Positions 48,869 to 57,350 of a stretch of 64,000 nt of DNA are shown in pieces. The stretch spans positions 248,001 to 312,000 of the forward strand of contig CAVXXI010000003.1 in the NCBI GenBank assembly GCA_963765725.1, given 5' to 3'. Both the position numbers and the translations under genes were made by a program. The stretch comes from DASQEH01 sp963765725 (GTDB taxonomy: Bacteria > Actinomycetota > Actinomycetes > Propionibacteriales > Nocardioidaceae). Each line of letters opens with the position of its first letter. Within the stretch, counting starts at the first letter, position 1. The notes under the pieces were generated by a model. It did no database searches and had not been told where the DNA came from. It saw only the letters and a program-made list of their open reading frames with translations.

Positions 48869-50151
48869 CGAGCAGCGTCGTCGAGCTTCGCAGGCTGCTG
48901 GCAGGCAGGCGGTTCCGCCAGCTGTTCGCGGTACGGGTCACCAGCCAGTTCGCCGACGGCGTGTTCCAGGTCGCCCTCGCCTCGTACGCGCTGTTCTCAC
49001 CTGAGCGCCAGCCCGACGCACGGGGCATCGCCGTAGCGCTGGCTGCCGTGCTGCTGCCCTTCAGTCTGCTGGGACCGTTCGTCGGGATCTTCCTCGACCG
49101 GTGGAACCGCCGGCAGATCCTGGTCGTCTCCAATCTCGTCCGGGCGGCCCCGGTGCTCGCGAGCGCGGCCGTCATCTCGACCGGTCGCCACGACGCTGTG
49201 CTCGTGGTGCTGGTGGTCACGGCGCTCGGCATCAACCGCTTCCTGCTGGCAGACCTCTCGGCGGCGCTGCCGCGGGTCGTCCCGGCCGACGAGCTCGTGC
49301 TGGCCAACTCCCTCACGCCGACGTGCGGCACGCTCGCCTTCATCTGCGGGCTCGCCGTGGGCAGCGGCGTGGACAGGATCGGCGCAGGCAGCACTCGCGA
49401 CGCCGGCGTCGTGGTTCTGGGCGGCGCGATCTACCTCGCGGCGGCCGCCCTCGCCGCCCGCATTCCGCGCCACCTGCTGGGGCCGGACTTCGACCCATCC
49501 CGTCCCGACGTGCGGCGTGAGCTGGCCCGGGTGCTCTCCGGCCTGCTGGCCGGGCTGCGCCACCTCCGGTCCCGGCCGGTTGCCAGCAGCGCGCTGGCGG
49601 TCGTTGCCGGCCACCGCTTCTTCTACGGCCTGTCGACCGTCGCGACCATCCTGCTCTATCGCAACTATTTCAACGACCCGTCCGACACCAGTGCCGGCCT
49701 GGCCGGCTTCGCGAGCGCGGTCTTCGTGTCCGGCATCGGGTTCCTGCTGGCGGCGTTGCTGACACCGGTCGCGACGCACCGCGTGCTGCCGAGTACCTGG
49801 ATCCTCATCCTGCTGGGGTTGGCGGCCGTGACCGAGGCGTTCCCGGGCGCGTTGTACACCCAGCCGGCTCTCCTGGTTGCGGCGCTCGCGCTGGGACTGT
49901 CCGCCCAGGGGGTCAAGATCTGCGTCGACACGCTCGTACAGACCTCCGTCGACGACGCGTTCCGCGGGCGGGTCTTCTCGCTGTACGACGTGATCTTCAA
50001 CGTCGTGTTCGTGGCGGCGGCGGCGGTCGGGGCCGTGGTCATCTCCCCGAACGGGAAGTCGTACGCCTTGCTCGCGGCCATCTCGGCCGGGTACGCGCTG
50101 ACGGCGGTCGCCTACGCCTCGTGGGTGCGCAGCCTGGTCCCGGCCCCCTGA
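48865..50151 (+). CDS. MFS transporter
   Basis: A 428-residue major facilitator with about 12 helices. The N-terminal half has FRQLFAVRVTSQFADGVFQVALASYAL, and the loop 2-3 motif is GPFVGIFLDRWNRRQILVVSN (outline; GxxxDRxxRR type). LLADLSAALPRVVPADELVLANSL is typical of the actinobacterial macrolide-efflux-like branch. The second half includes DDAFRGRVFSLYDVIFNVVF. The substrate is unknown; control by the upstream MarR suggests a toxic organic compound. The start is GTG 48865, overlapping the marR stop by 4 bp. Repeat cluster C6 begins 5 bp after the stop. Confidence 0.87.
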   Translation: MTSSVVELRRLLAGRRFRQLFAVRVTSQFADGVFQVALASYALFSPERQPDARGIAVALAAVLLPFSLLGPFVGIFLDRWNRRQILVVSNLVRAAPVLASAAVISTGRHDAVLVVLVVTALGINRFLLADLSAALPRVVPADELVLANSLTPTCGTLAFICGLAVGSGVDRIGAGSTRDAGVVVLGGAIYLAAAALAARIPRHLLGPDFDPSRPDVRRELARVLSGLLAGLRHLRSRPVASSALAVVAGHRFFYGLSTVATILLYRNYFNDPSDTSAGLAGFASAVFVSGIGFLLAALLTPVATHRVLPSTWILILLGLAAVTEAFPGALYTQPALLVAALALGLSAQGVKICVDTLVQTSVDDAFRGRVFSLYDVIFNVVFVAAAAVGAVVISPNGKSYALLAAISAGYALTAVAYASWVRSLVPAP

Positions 50152-50156
50152 CCCCC

Positions 50157-50297
50157 TCTCGAGCGAACATCCCTGCCCGCTCGACGGAACATTCTCGCCC
50201 ACTCGAGGGAACATTCTCGCCCACTCGAGGGAACATTCTCGCCCACTCGAGGGAACATTCTCGCCCACTCGAGCGAGCATTCCTGCCCACTCGACGG
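50157..50297 (-). repeat. 22-bp tandem repeat array C6 (family A, ~6.5 units)
   Basis: Units start at 50157, 50179, 50201, 50223, 50245, 50267 and 50289 (partial). The three at 50201-50266 are identical (ACTCGAGGGAACATTCTCGC plus 2 nt). The array fills the whole space between the convergent MFS and cca genes, leaving 5 bp after one stop and reaching the other. Confidence 0.95.
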
Positions 50298-51749
50298 TCA
50301 GGGGGGCGGGTCGGGCTGAGCGGCCCACCAGGACAGCAGCTCAGCGGTCGCCCGCTCCTCACCCAGCGGGCCCTCGTCGAGGCGGCGTTCGAGCAGGAAG
50401 CTGTACGCCTTGCCGACCATCGGCCCGGGCGCGATGCCGAGGACGGCCATGATCTGCTGCCCGTCGAGGTCGGGCCGCAAGGCAGCGAGCTCCTCCTCGG
50501 CGAGCAGCCGGGTGATCCGCTTCTCCAGGTCGTCGTACGTCCGCCGCAGCCGCTCCGCCTTGCGCGCGTTTCGGGTCGTGCAGTCCGCCCGGGTAAGGAT
50601 GTGCAGCCGCTCGAGCAGTGGCCCCGCGTCACGTACGTAGCGGCGCACGGCCGAGTCCGTCCACTCGCCGGACCCGTAGCCGTGGAACCGGAGGTGCAGC
50701 TCCACCAGGCGGGAGACGTCCGACAGGGTCTCCTTGGGGAACCGCAGCGCCCGAAGCCGCTTCGCCGCCAGCTTGGCCCCGACGACGTCGTGGTGATGGA
50801 ACGTCACCGACCCGTCGCCGTTGAAGCGGCGGGTACGCGGCTTCCCGATGTCGTGCAAGAGCGCGGCCAGGCGGGTGACGAGATCGGGACCGCCACCCTC
50901 GAGCCGGGGCTCGAGCACGATCGCCTGCTCCAGCACCGTCAGACTGTGCTCGTACACGTCCTTGTGCCGGTGGTGCTCGTCGAGCTCCAGCCGCAGGGCC
51001 GGCAGCTCGGGTAGCACCCGGTCGGCGAGACCCGTGTCCACCAGCAGCTCGAGGCCACGACGTGGGCTCGACGTGAGCAGCAGCTTGACGAGCTCGTCGC
51101 GGACCCGTTCGGCCGACACGATCTCCAGCCGGTCCGCCATGTCCCGCATCGCGTCGACGACGTCGGGAGACACGGAGAACTCCAGCTGCGCAGCGAAGCG
51201 CGCCGCCCGCAGCATCCTCAGCGGGTCGTCGCCGAATGACTGTGCTGGAGTGCCGGGTGTTCGCAGTAGCCTTCCCAGCAGGTCGTCCATGCCACCGAAG
51301 GGGTCGACGAACCGCAGGTCGGGCAGGACCACCGCCATGGCATTGACCGCGAAGTCACGTCGGGCCAGATCGCCCTCCAGGTCGTCGCCGTAGGACACCT
51401 CGGGCTTCCGGGAGGTTGCGTCGTACGCGTCGGCTCGGTACGTCGTGATCTCGAGCGTCCAGCCGCCGACCATGGCGCCGATGGTGCCGAAGTCACGACC
51501 GATGTCCCAGCTGGCGTCGACCCAGCCTGCGAGGCAGCGCTCGATGTCGTCCGGCCGCGCCGACGTGGCGAAGTCGAGGTCGCTCGACAGCCGGCCCATG
51601 AGCAGGTCGCGGACCGGTCCCCCGACCAGGGCGATCTCGTGACCGGCCTGCTGGAAAAGCCGTCCGACCTCGCCTATGACAGGGGTGGCCCGGACCAGCT
51701 CGCGCAACGCCGACCGTTGCACCTGGCTGAGCGTTCGCTGGTCCGACAC
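50298..51749 (-). CDS. cca: CCA tRNA nucleotidyltransferase
   Basis: A 483-residue class II nucleotidyltransferase that adds or repairs the 3' CCA of tRNA. The head domain has VGGPVRDLLMGR, SDLDFATSA (the catalytic DxD), and RRDFAVNAMAV (RRDxxxN, base-specificity region). DDPLRMLRAARFAAQL is the neck, and a C-terminal HD domain holds RLAALLHDIGKPRTRR and HHHDVVGAKLA. This long form with HD is usual in actinobacteria (PcnA). The start 51749 is divergent from the DUF6049 gene; no mutT-like gene lies between, unlike M. tuberculosis. The stop touches repeat array C6. Confidence 0.93.
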   Translation of the reverse strand: MSDQRTLSQVQRSALRELVRATPVIGEVGRLFQQAGHEIALVGGPVRDLLMGRLSSDLDFATSARPDDIERCLAGWVDASWDIGRDFGTIGAMVGGWTLEITTYRADAYDATSRKPEVSYGDDLEGDLARRDFAVNAMAVVLPDLRFVDPFGGMDDLLGRLLRTPGTPAQSFGDDPLRMLRAARFAAQLEFSVSPDVVDAMRDMADRLEIVSAERVRDELVKLLLTSSPRRGLELLVDTGLADRVLPELPALRLELDEHHRHKDVYEHSLTVLEQAIVLEPRLEGGGPDLVTRLAALLHDIGKPRTRRFNGDGSVTFHHHDVVGAKLAAKRLRALRFPKETLSDVSRLVELHLRFHGYGSGEWTDSAVRRYVRDAGPLLERLHILTRADCTTRNARKAERLRRTYDDLEKRITRLLAEEELAALRPDLDGQQIMAVLGIAPGPMVGKAYSFLLERRLDEGPLGEERATAELLSWWAAQPDPPP

Positions 51750-51793
51750 GGGGCACCACTGTATGAGTCCAACCCCCCAACGACCTCACCGGT

Positions 51794-51799
51794 TAGCAT
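51794..51799 (+). promoter_or_regulatory. Probable -10 for the DUF6049-murJ operon
   Basis: TAGCAT, 6 nt upstream of the GTG that begins a 9-codon reading frame (51806) and 36 nt upstream of ATG 51835. It fits the leaderless pattern found at other genes in this window. Confidence 0.5.
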
Positions 51800-51805
51800 T
51801 TCCGC

Positions 51806-51835
51806 GTGGCTCCCCGGCGCGGAACGTCTCGGTGA
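51806..51835 (+). CDS. Possible leaderless 9-codon upstream ORF coupled to the DUF6049 gene
   Basis: GTG at 51806 opens a frame encoding MAPRRGTSR and a TGA whose last base is the A of the next ATG (TGATG at 51833-51837). TAGCAT lies 6 nt before the GTG, so a transcript would begin at this codon. The following gene has no ribosome site of its own, so termination-reinitiation from this ORF is a plausible way to translate it. Evidence is positional only. Confidence 0.4.
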   Translation: MAPRRGTSR

Positions 51836-53982
51836 TGGGCCGCCCGCTGTACGTGCTGACCGCCCTTTTCGCCCTCGCTGCTCTGACGCCCGCAGCGCCC
51901 GCCCTGGCCTCTGCCCCCACGCAGCCACCGGCGACGTCCCCCGTACGAGCCGCCACCGCGACCCGTCAGGGACAGACCGCCCTCGAGGCGCAGACCGGCC
52001 TGATCATGCAGATCGACCGGGTCTCCCCCGCCGGGCTCCGCGCCGACCGGCCGTTGCGCATGTCCGGAACCGTCACGAACCTCTCGGCGCACACCTGGAC
52101 CGACGCCAAGGTTTACCTGTCCGTGGGCCTCGACCCGGCGATCACCAAGTCCGGGCTGGAGGCCTTCGCCGCGAACGACGACGCGTTCGGTTCGACGGTC
52201 AACGGTTTCGGGCTCTTCGACGAGGTGGGGAACCTGCCCCCCGGGAGCCGCACGGACTGGAGCCTGGACGTCCCCTTCACCGACCTGCCCATCGGCGGTG
52301 GTCCCGGCGTGTACCAGGTCGGCGCCACGCTGCTCGCGGGCGACGCGCAGGGCCGCGACCTGCTGGCCGACGCCCGTGCCGCCACGACGGTCCCGTACCT
52401 GCCTCAGGGCACGACGGTTCCGCGACCGACGTCCGTGGTGACGCTGGTACCGGTGACGGCGCCGGTGCTCCGCCACCCCGAGGGCGCGTTCGTCGACGAC
52501 CGCCTCGCCGAGCTGCTCGCGCCGGGCGGACGGCTGCGCAACATCCTCGACTTCGCGCTCAACGCACCTGCGGACAGCGTCGAGCTGGTCGTCGACCCGG
52601 CGCTGCGACAGGCCGCGAAGGACATGTCGACCGGGTATGACGTCCAGACTGTCGCCGAGCGCGCGCAGGGCGTCAGCGGCCGCCGTGGCGCGGGCCAGCA
52701 GGATGCCGCGGCGTGGCTCGCGGAGCTCGGCTCGCTCGGGCGGAGCCAGCACATCACCTGGCTGCCGTGGGCGAACCCCGCCGTGAGCTCACTCGCCGAT
52801 GCCGGCATGCGTGGCATCGTCACGGCAGCGGTCGTCGCGACGTCGGCGTACGCAGCGCCTGCTCCCCTCGCCTCGGCCGTCACCGACTGGCAGCAGAACG
52901 GTTCGAGCACGCGACGCGGCCTCGCCGTCACCCGCCTTGCCGGCGTCAGCACCCACATCGTCTCCCAACAGAGCCTCCCGGGGCTCGTCCTCAATTCACC
53001 ATCGGGGTACCCCCCACCGGTGGTGACCGTCAACACCCGTCCAGGACCGGTGACGGCGGTGGTGACCCGCGCCGACATCGGTGGTCGGCCGTTCGACGCG
53101 TCGCTCACCTCGCTGGAGTTCCGGCAGGCGCTGCTGGCCGAGGCGACCGTCCGCGCCCTGAGCGGCGACTCGCGGCCGACCTCGGTGTTCGCCGCGCCGT
53201 TCAAGTGGGACCCCGGTGACCTCTCCTCGGCCGCGAACCTGGCGGCCGGCTACGGCTACCCGACGGTCGCTGCCACCACACTTGCCGATCTGGTGTCACG
53301 TCACAGCCCCGCGTACTCGGGACACGTCCGGCTAGTACACGGGCGTCCGCGCCTCACCGTGCGGACGCTCGATGCGATCCGGCGGCTCCGGCACAGCGGC
53401 CGCGTGTACAGCGCCCTGCTGACTGGCCATGACGTCGTCTCGACCTCGTTCGACCGGCAGCTCGCCAGCGCCGGTTCGGCGGCGTGGAGCACCGCGAGCA
53501 TCCGTGGCACCGCTGTGACGCGCGAGCTGGCCCGCGAGATCTCGGACAAGGTCTCGAAGGTGACCGTCACCGGGCCCGCGTTCGTCGCCATGTCGAGCAA
53601 CAGTGGGCGGTTCCCCCTGACGGTCAGCAACGGGCTCGACGTCCCGGTCACCGTCAAGGTGGTACTGAACCCGCTCAACCACGCGCTGAGCATCGGGCCG
53701 CTGCAGCCCCTACACCTCGCGCCGGGTCAGCTTCTCGATGTCGACGTCACGGGAAGGGCCGACGGCACGGGCCTGACCCAGGTACGCGCCCGACTGTCGA
53801 CGCTGTCCAACCGCCAGTTCGGACGCCCGGTGTACTTCAACATCCGGGCCACGCAGATCGGCGTGGCCATCTGGGTGGCGATGGGCCTGGGTCTGGCGAC
53901 GCTGTTCATCTCGGCCGGCCGGCGGATCTACGTGCGCGCGCGGGGGCGTGGCTTCAAGACCCGGGGGAGCTCGTCGGCATGA
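51835..53982 (+). CDS. DUF6049 family secreted/membrane-anchored protein (Rv3909-like)
   Basis: A 715-residue envelope protein. A signal peptide (PLYVLTALFALAALTPAAPALASA) leads to a long extracytoplasmic region with Ig-like beta parts and a central polysaccharide-deacetylase-like or TIM-barrel-like part (ITWLPWANPAVSSLADAGMRG). A C-terminal helix (IGVAIWVAMGLGLATLFISAG) precedes a basic tail. The role is unknown, but the gene always sits before murJ in actinobacteria, and here its stop overlaps the murJ start by 4 bp, so a part in lipid II export or wall assembly is likely. ATG 51835 has no ribosome site; a short leaderless ORF overlaps it. Confidence 0.85.
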   Translation: MGRPLYVLTALFALAALTPAAPALASAPTQPPATSPVRAATATRQGQTALEAQTGLIMQIDRVSPAGLRADRPLRMSGTVTNLSAHTWTDAKVYLSVGLDPAITKSGLEAFAANDDAFGSTVNGFGLFDEVGNLPPGSRTDWSLDVPFTDLPIGGGPGVYQVGATLLAGDAQGRDLLADARAATTVPYLPQGTTVPRPTSVVTLVPVTAPVLRHPEGAFVDDRLAELLAPGGRLRNILDFALNAPADSVELVVDPALRQAAKDMSTGYDVQTVAERAQGVSGRRGAGQQDAAAWLAELGSLGRSQHITWLPWANPAVSSLADAGMRGIVTAAVVATSAYAAPAPLASAVTDWQQNGSSTRRGLAVTRLAGVSTHIVSQQSLPGLVLNSPSGYPPPVVTVNTRPGPVTAVVTRADIGGRPFDASLTSLEFRQALLAEATVRALSGDSRPTSVFAAPFKWDPGDLSSAANLAAGYGYPTVAATTLADLVSRHSPAYSGHVRLVHGRPRLTVRTLDAIRRLRHSGRVYSALLTGHDVVSTSFDRQLASAGSAAWSTASIRGTAVTRELAREISDKVSKVTVTGPAFVAMSSNSGRFPLTVSNGLDVPVTVKVVLNPLNHALSIGPLQPLHLAPGQLLDVDVTGRADGTGLTQVRARLSTLSNRQFGRPVYFNIRATQIGVAIWVAMGLGLATLFISAGRRIYVRARGRGFKTRGSSSA

Positions 53983-55640
53983 CGGACCGGGCCACCGCGT
54001 CGACGAGCGTGCTGTCGTCGAGCGGCATCATGGCCGCAGGGACGCTCGTGTCGCGCTTGACCGGATTCGTGCGCGCGGGACTGCTCGCCGCGGCGATCGG
54101 CGTGTCCCTGCACGCCGAGGTCTTCAACGTCGCCAACACGATCCCGAACAGCCTGTACATCCTGGTCGCGGGCGGGGTCTTCAACACCGTCCTCGTCCCA
54201 CAGCTCGTCAGGGCGATCAAGTCCGACCGCGACGGCGGCGATGCCTACGCCAACCGGATCATCACCCTAGGTGCGCTGATCCTCGCGGGTGTCACGGCCG
54301 TCATCGTCCTCGCGGCGCCGCTCCTGCTGCGGGCGATGGTCGACAACAGCTACTTCACCGACCCGGCGCTGGGACCCGAACGGGTCTCGCTGATCGCGTT
54401 CGCTCGCTGGTGCCTGCCGCAGATCTTCTTCTACGGGATGTTCGTGCTGGTCGGGCAGATCCTCAACGCACGCGGCCGGTTCGGGCCGATGATGTGGGCC
54501 CCGATCGCCAACAACGTGATCTCCATCGCCGTCATCGTCGTGTACCTGGTCGCGTACGCCGGCCAACCGGCCACCGGCGGGTACTCGACAGGTCAGGAAC
54601 TGCTGCTGGGCCTCGGCTCGACGATCGGCATCGTCGTCCAGACCATGATCCTGCTGCCGTACCTACGGGCGAGCGGGTTCACGATCCGCCCGAGGTTCGA
54701 TTTCCGGGGCACCGGGCTCGGGCACACCCTGCGGCTCGGGAGCTGGACCGTCGGGTTCGTGATCGTGAACCAGCTCGCGTTCTACGTGATGGTGCACCGC
54801 GCGACCGCCGGCACCGCGCAGGTGGCGCACGGTGTGTCCGACGCCAGCGGGTTCACGGTGTACTCCAACGCCTTCCTACTCACCCAGGTGCCGCACTCCA
54901 TCGTCACGGTGTCGCTGGCCACCGCCACGATGCCCCTGGTGTCGCGGCTGGCGGCCGACGGACGCCTGCGCGCGGTCGCAGCTGAGATGGTCTCCACGCT
55001 GCGGCTGGTGCTCGCGGTGATCGTGCCGTGCGCCGTCGCGTTGGTCGTCTTCGGGCCGTCGCTCGCGACGATCCTGTTCAGCTGGGGGCATGCGGAGGGC
55101 GACACGACGTCGCTGGGGCAGACGCTGATCGCGTTCGCCCCCGGGTTGCTGATGTTCAGCGTCCATTACACGGTGCTGCGCGGCTTCTACGCCATCGAGG
55201 ACACCCGTACGCCCTTCTACATCCAGTGTCTCATCGCCGCCGTCAACATCGTGTTGGCGATCACCTTGACGTCGGTCGTCGCGCCACAGTTCGTGGCACC
55301 GGCGCTGGCGCTCGCGTACGGGGCGTCGTACACGGTCGGCGGCCTGGTGTCGATCGTGGTGCTCGCCGGGCGGCTGGGCGGTCTCGGACGCCGGGAGCTC
55401 GTGCGGTTCACCGTCCGGGTCTGCGTCGCCGCAGTCCCGGCGGCCCTGGTCGCCTGGCTGTGCGTGGTCGGGCTCGAGGCAGCCGGCCTCGACGTCGCCC
55501 GCAAGCTCAGCTCCCTGGTGCTCCTCGCCGTCGGTGGAACGCTCGGGCTGGTGACCTACCTCGCAGTGGCTCGGCTGCTGCGGCTCACGGAGATCGCCCG
55601 CATCGCCGGCGTCGTCATTTCCCGCGGCAAACGCGTCTAA
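53979..55640 (+). CDS. murJ: Lipid II flippase MurJ
   Basis: A 553-residue membrane protein of the MviN/MurJ family with 14 predicted helices. It moves lipid-linked peptidoglycan precursor across the membrane. Marks are SSSGIMAAGTLVSRLTGFVRAGLLA at helix 1 (outline), ANTIPNSLYILVAGGVFNTVLVPQL in the central cavity with its Asn residues, and HYTVLRGFYAIEDTRTPF. In mycobacteria the equivalent protein continues into a pseudokinase domain; here it ends at RGKRV and the pseudokinase is a separate gene 64 bp on. ATGA overlap with the DUF6049 gene implies coupled translation. Confidence 0.95.
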   Translation: MTDRATASTSVLSSSGIMAAGTLVSRLTGFVRAGLLAAAIGVSLHAEVFNVANTIPNSLYILVAGGVFNTVLVPQLVRAIKSDRDGGDAYANRIITLGALILAGVTAVIVLAAPLLLRAMVDNSYFTDPALGPERVSLIAFARWCLPQIFFYGMFVLVGQILNARGRFGPMMWAPIANNVISIAVIVVYLVAYAGQPATGGYSTGQELLLGLGSTIGIVVQTMILLPYLRASGFTIRPRFDFRGTGLGHTLRLGSWTVGFVIVNQLAFYVMVHRATAGTAQVAHGVSDASGFTVYSNAFLLTQVPHSIVTVSLATATMPLVSRLAADGRLRAVAAEMVSTLRLVLAVIVPCAVALVVFGPSLATILFSWGHAEGDTTSLGQTLIAFAPGLLMFSVHYTVLRGFYAIEDTRTPFYIQCLIAAVNIVLAITLTSVVAPQFVAPALALAYGASYTVGGLVSIVVLAGRLGGLGRRELVRFTVRVCVAAVPAALVAWLCVVGLEAAGLDVARKLSSLVLLAVGGTLGLVTYLAVARLLRLTEIARIAGVVISRGKRV

Positions 55641-55704
55641 CCGGTCGGAATCCGACACGGCCAGCACCTACCATGAGAAGTGGTCGGGGCAGCCCGACCA
55701 TCAG

Positions 55705-57309
55705 GTGAGCGACGCCGGATGGAGGACCGTGGGAACGCACTTGGTCCAGCCCGGCACGGTGCTGGCGGACCGGTATGTGATCGAGGACCTGCTCGCCCAG
55801 GAGGCGGGGTCCGAGTCGTGGCGGGCCCGCGACCGCGTCCTCGCCCGGTCGGTCGTGCTCCAGCTGCTGCCGTCGAGCTCGCCGCGTGCGACCTCTCTGA
55901 TCGCGGCCGCGAAACGGGCCTCGCGGGTGGCGGACTCGCGCATCCTGCAGGTCCTCGACGCGGCCGACGACGGAAGCCTGAGCTACATCGTGCGTGAGTG
56001 GGCAACGGGCCAGTCCCTCGACGTCGTCTTGTCGGAGGGGCCGCTCGCGGCGCGCAGGGCGACCTGGCTGCTGCGCGAGGTGGCCGGTGCGATGGTCAAC
56101 GCGCACCGGATGGGCCTCCCGCACCAGCGCCTGGTTCCGGACTCCGTCGTCATCACGAAGTCGAGCGGAGTGAAGCTGATCGGGCTGGGAACCGCCGCGG
56201 TGCTTCGCGGGGAAGAGGGAGGAGGGCGCGACGCGGAGCTCCAGGACACCCTCGACCTCGGGCGCCTGCTCTATGCCTGCCTGACGGCTCGATGGCCCGG
56301 TGGGGAGTGGTCCGGGCTGCCTGCGGCGCCGACCGAGCACGGGCGGCTGCTGCGGCCGAGACAGGTACGGGCCGGTGTACCCCGCGCTCTCGACGCCATC
56401 TGCGACCGCATCCTGTCGCCGCAGTCACGCTACGGCGAGCCGATCACCACGGTCACCGAGGTGAAGGACTACCTCACGACGATCCTGGCCGAGGAAGGCG
56501 TCGCCGCGACCGCTGGTGCCGGAGCCTCCGCGAGCGCCGCGACATCGTCGACGCAGGTACGCGCGCAGCCGGCGCCCGACCTGCTCCTGCGCGACAGCGA
56601 CAGCTGGCCGACCGGCGAGCATGTCGCGTACGTCCCGTCCGGACCGGTGGACAGGCCACCGTCACTGCGCCGGGCCCTCCTCTGGGTCGTCGCCGTCGTG
56701 CTCGTCCTCGGGGTCGCGCTTCTCGCCTACCTGGTCAGCCAGGACGGGCACGGGCCGTTCCCCAGCTCGTCCGCCACGACCCACGCGGGTACCGGTCCGT
56801 CCACCACGTCGGGTCAGACGTCCGCCGGCGCCTCTCCCGGCACTCCCATACCCATCGCTGCGGTCCACGACTTCGACCCGGTCCAGGACCGAGGCAACGG
56901 CACGGAGAACCCCCAGCTCGCCCCGCTGGCCGTCGACGGCAACCCGGCGACCTCGTGGGAGACGCTGCAGTACTACAACAACCCCCACCTGGGCCTGCTC
57001 AAGCCGGGCGTCGGACTCGTCGTCGACCTCGGCAAGGTACACGCCGTGGGCGAGGTCAGGGTCGGGCTGGGCGGTGACGGTACAGACGTCGAGCTGCGGG
57101 CGGCGCCGGCGGCCGCTACCGCACCGCCGTCGAGCTCCGCCGACGCCTACAGGCTCCTTGGCACCGATACCGGGGCGGGCAGCTCGGCGGACTTCCGGTT
57201 GGACTCACCCGTCCGGACCCGGTACCTCCTGGTCTGGCTGACCTCTCTGCCCAGCGACGGAGGCAACAGCTACCGCGGCAGAATCTCCGAGATCCGGGTC
57301 TTCGGGTGA
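55705..57309 (+). CDS. Membrane-bound protein pseudokinase next to murJ (MviN C-terminal-domain homologue)
   Basis: A 534-residue single-pass protein. Residues ~15-265 form a kinase-like fold: DRYVIEDLLAQEAGSESWRARDRVL is the glycine-loop strand, but the catalytic loop HRDLKP is replaced by HQRLVPDSVVI and DFG by LIGLGTA, so catalysis is unlikely. A transmembrane helix lies at ~325-345 (ALLWVVAVVLVLGVALLAYLV). After a Ser/Thr/Gly linker comes an extracytoplasmic discoidin-like domain (LAVDGNPATSWETLQYYNN to SEIRVFG). In mycobacteria this kinase-like module, fused to MviN, binds the FHA protein FhaA after phosphorylation. A similar scaffold role is inferred. Start GTG 55705. Confidence 0.8.
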   Translation: MSDAGWRTVGTHLVQPGTVLADRYVIEDLLAQEAGSESWRARDRVLARSVVLQLLPSSSPRATSLIAAAKRASRVADSRILQVLDAADDGSLSYIVREWATGQSLDVVLSEGPLAARRATWLLREVAGAMVNAHRMGLPHQRLVPDSVVITKSSGVKLIGLGTAAVLRGEEGGGRDAELQDTLDLGRLLYACLTARWPGGEWSGLPAAPTEHGRLLRPRQVRAGVPRALDAICDRILSPQSRYGEPITTVTEVKDYLTTILAEEGVAATAGAGASASAATSSTQVRAQPAPDLLLRDSDSWPTGEHVAYVPSGPVDRPPSLRRALLWVVAVVLVLGVALLAYLVSQDGHGPFPSSSATTHAGTGPSTTSGQTSAGASPGTPIPIAAVHDFDPVQDRGNGTENPQLAPLAVDGNPATSWETLQYYNNPHLGLLKPGVGLVVDLGKVHAVGEVRVGLGGDGTDVELRAAPAAATAPPSSSADAYRLLGTDTGAGSSADFRLDSPVRTRYLLVWLTSLPSDGGNSYRGRISEIRVFG

Positions 57310-57350
57310 GCCTCGGATGAGCCGGGCCGGCGGATGACACGGGGCTCCCG

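Noticed and set aside
50039..50632. Long open frames across the repeat arrays that would encode proteins with 22-residue periodicity (also around 4250-5760, 11495-12694, 17562-18353, 38828-39342)
   Set aside because: 66 bp is three 22-bp units, so any array is open in several frames and yields periodic Arg/Ser/Pro peptides. These frames run antisense into real genes, lack ribosome sites and have no family character. Such ORFs are likely to appear in databases as false hypothetical proteins.
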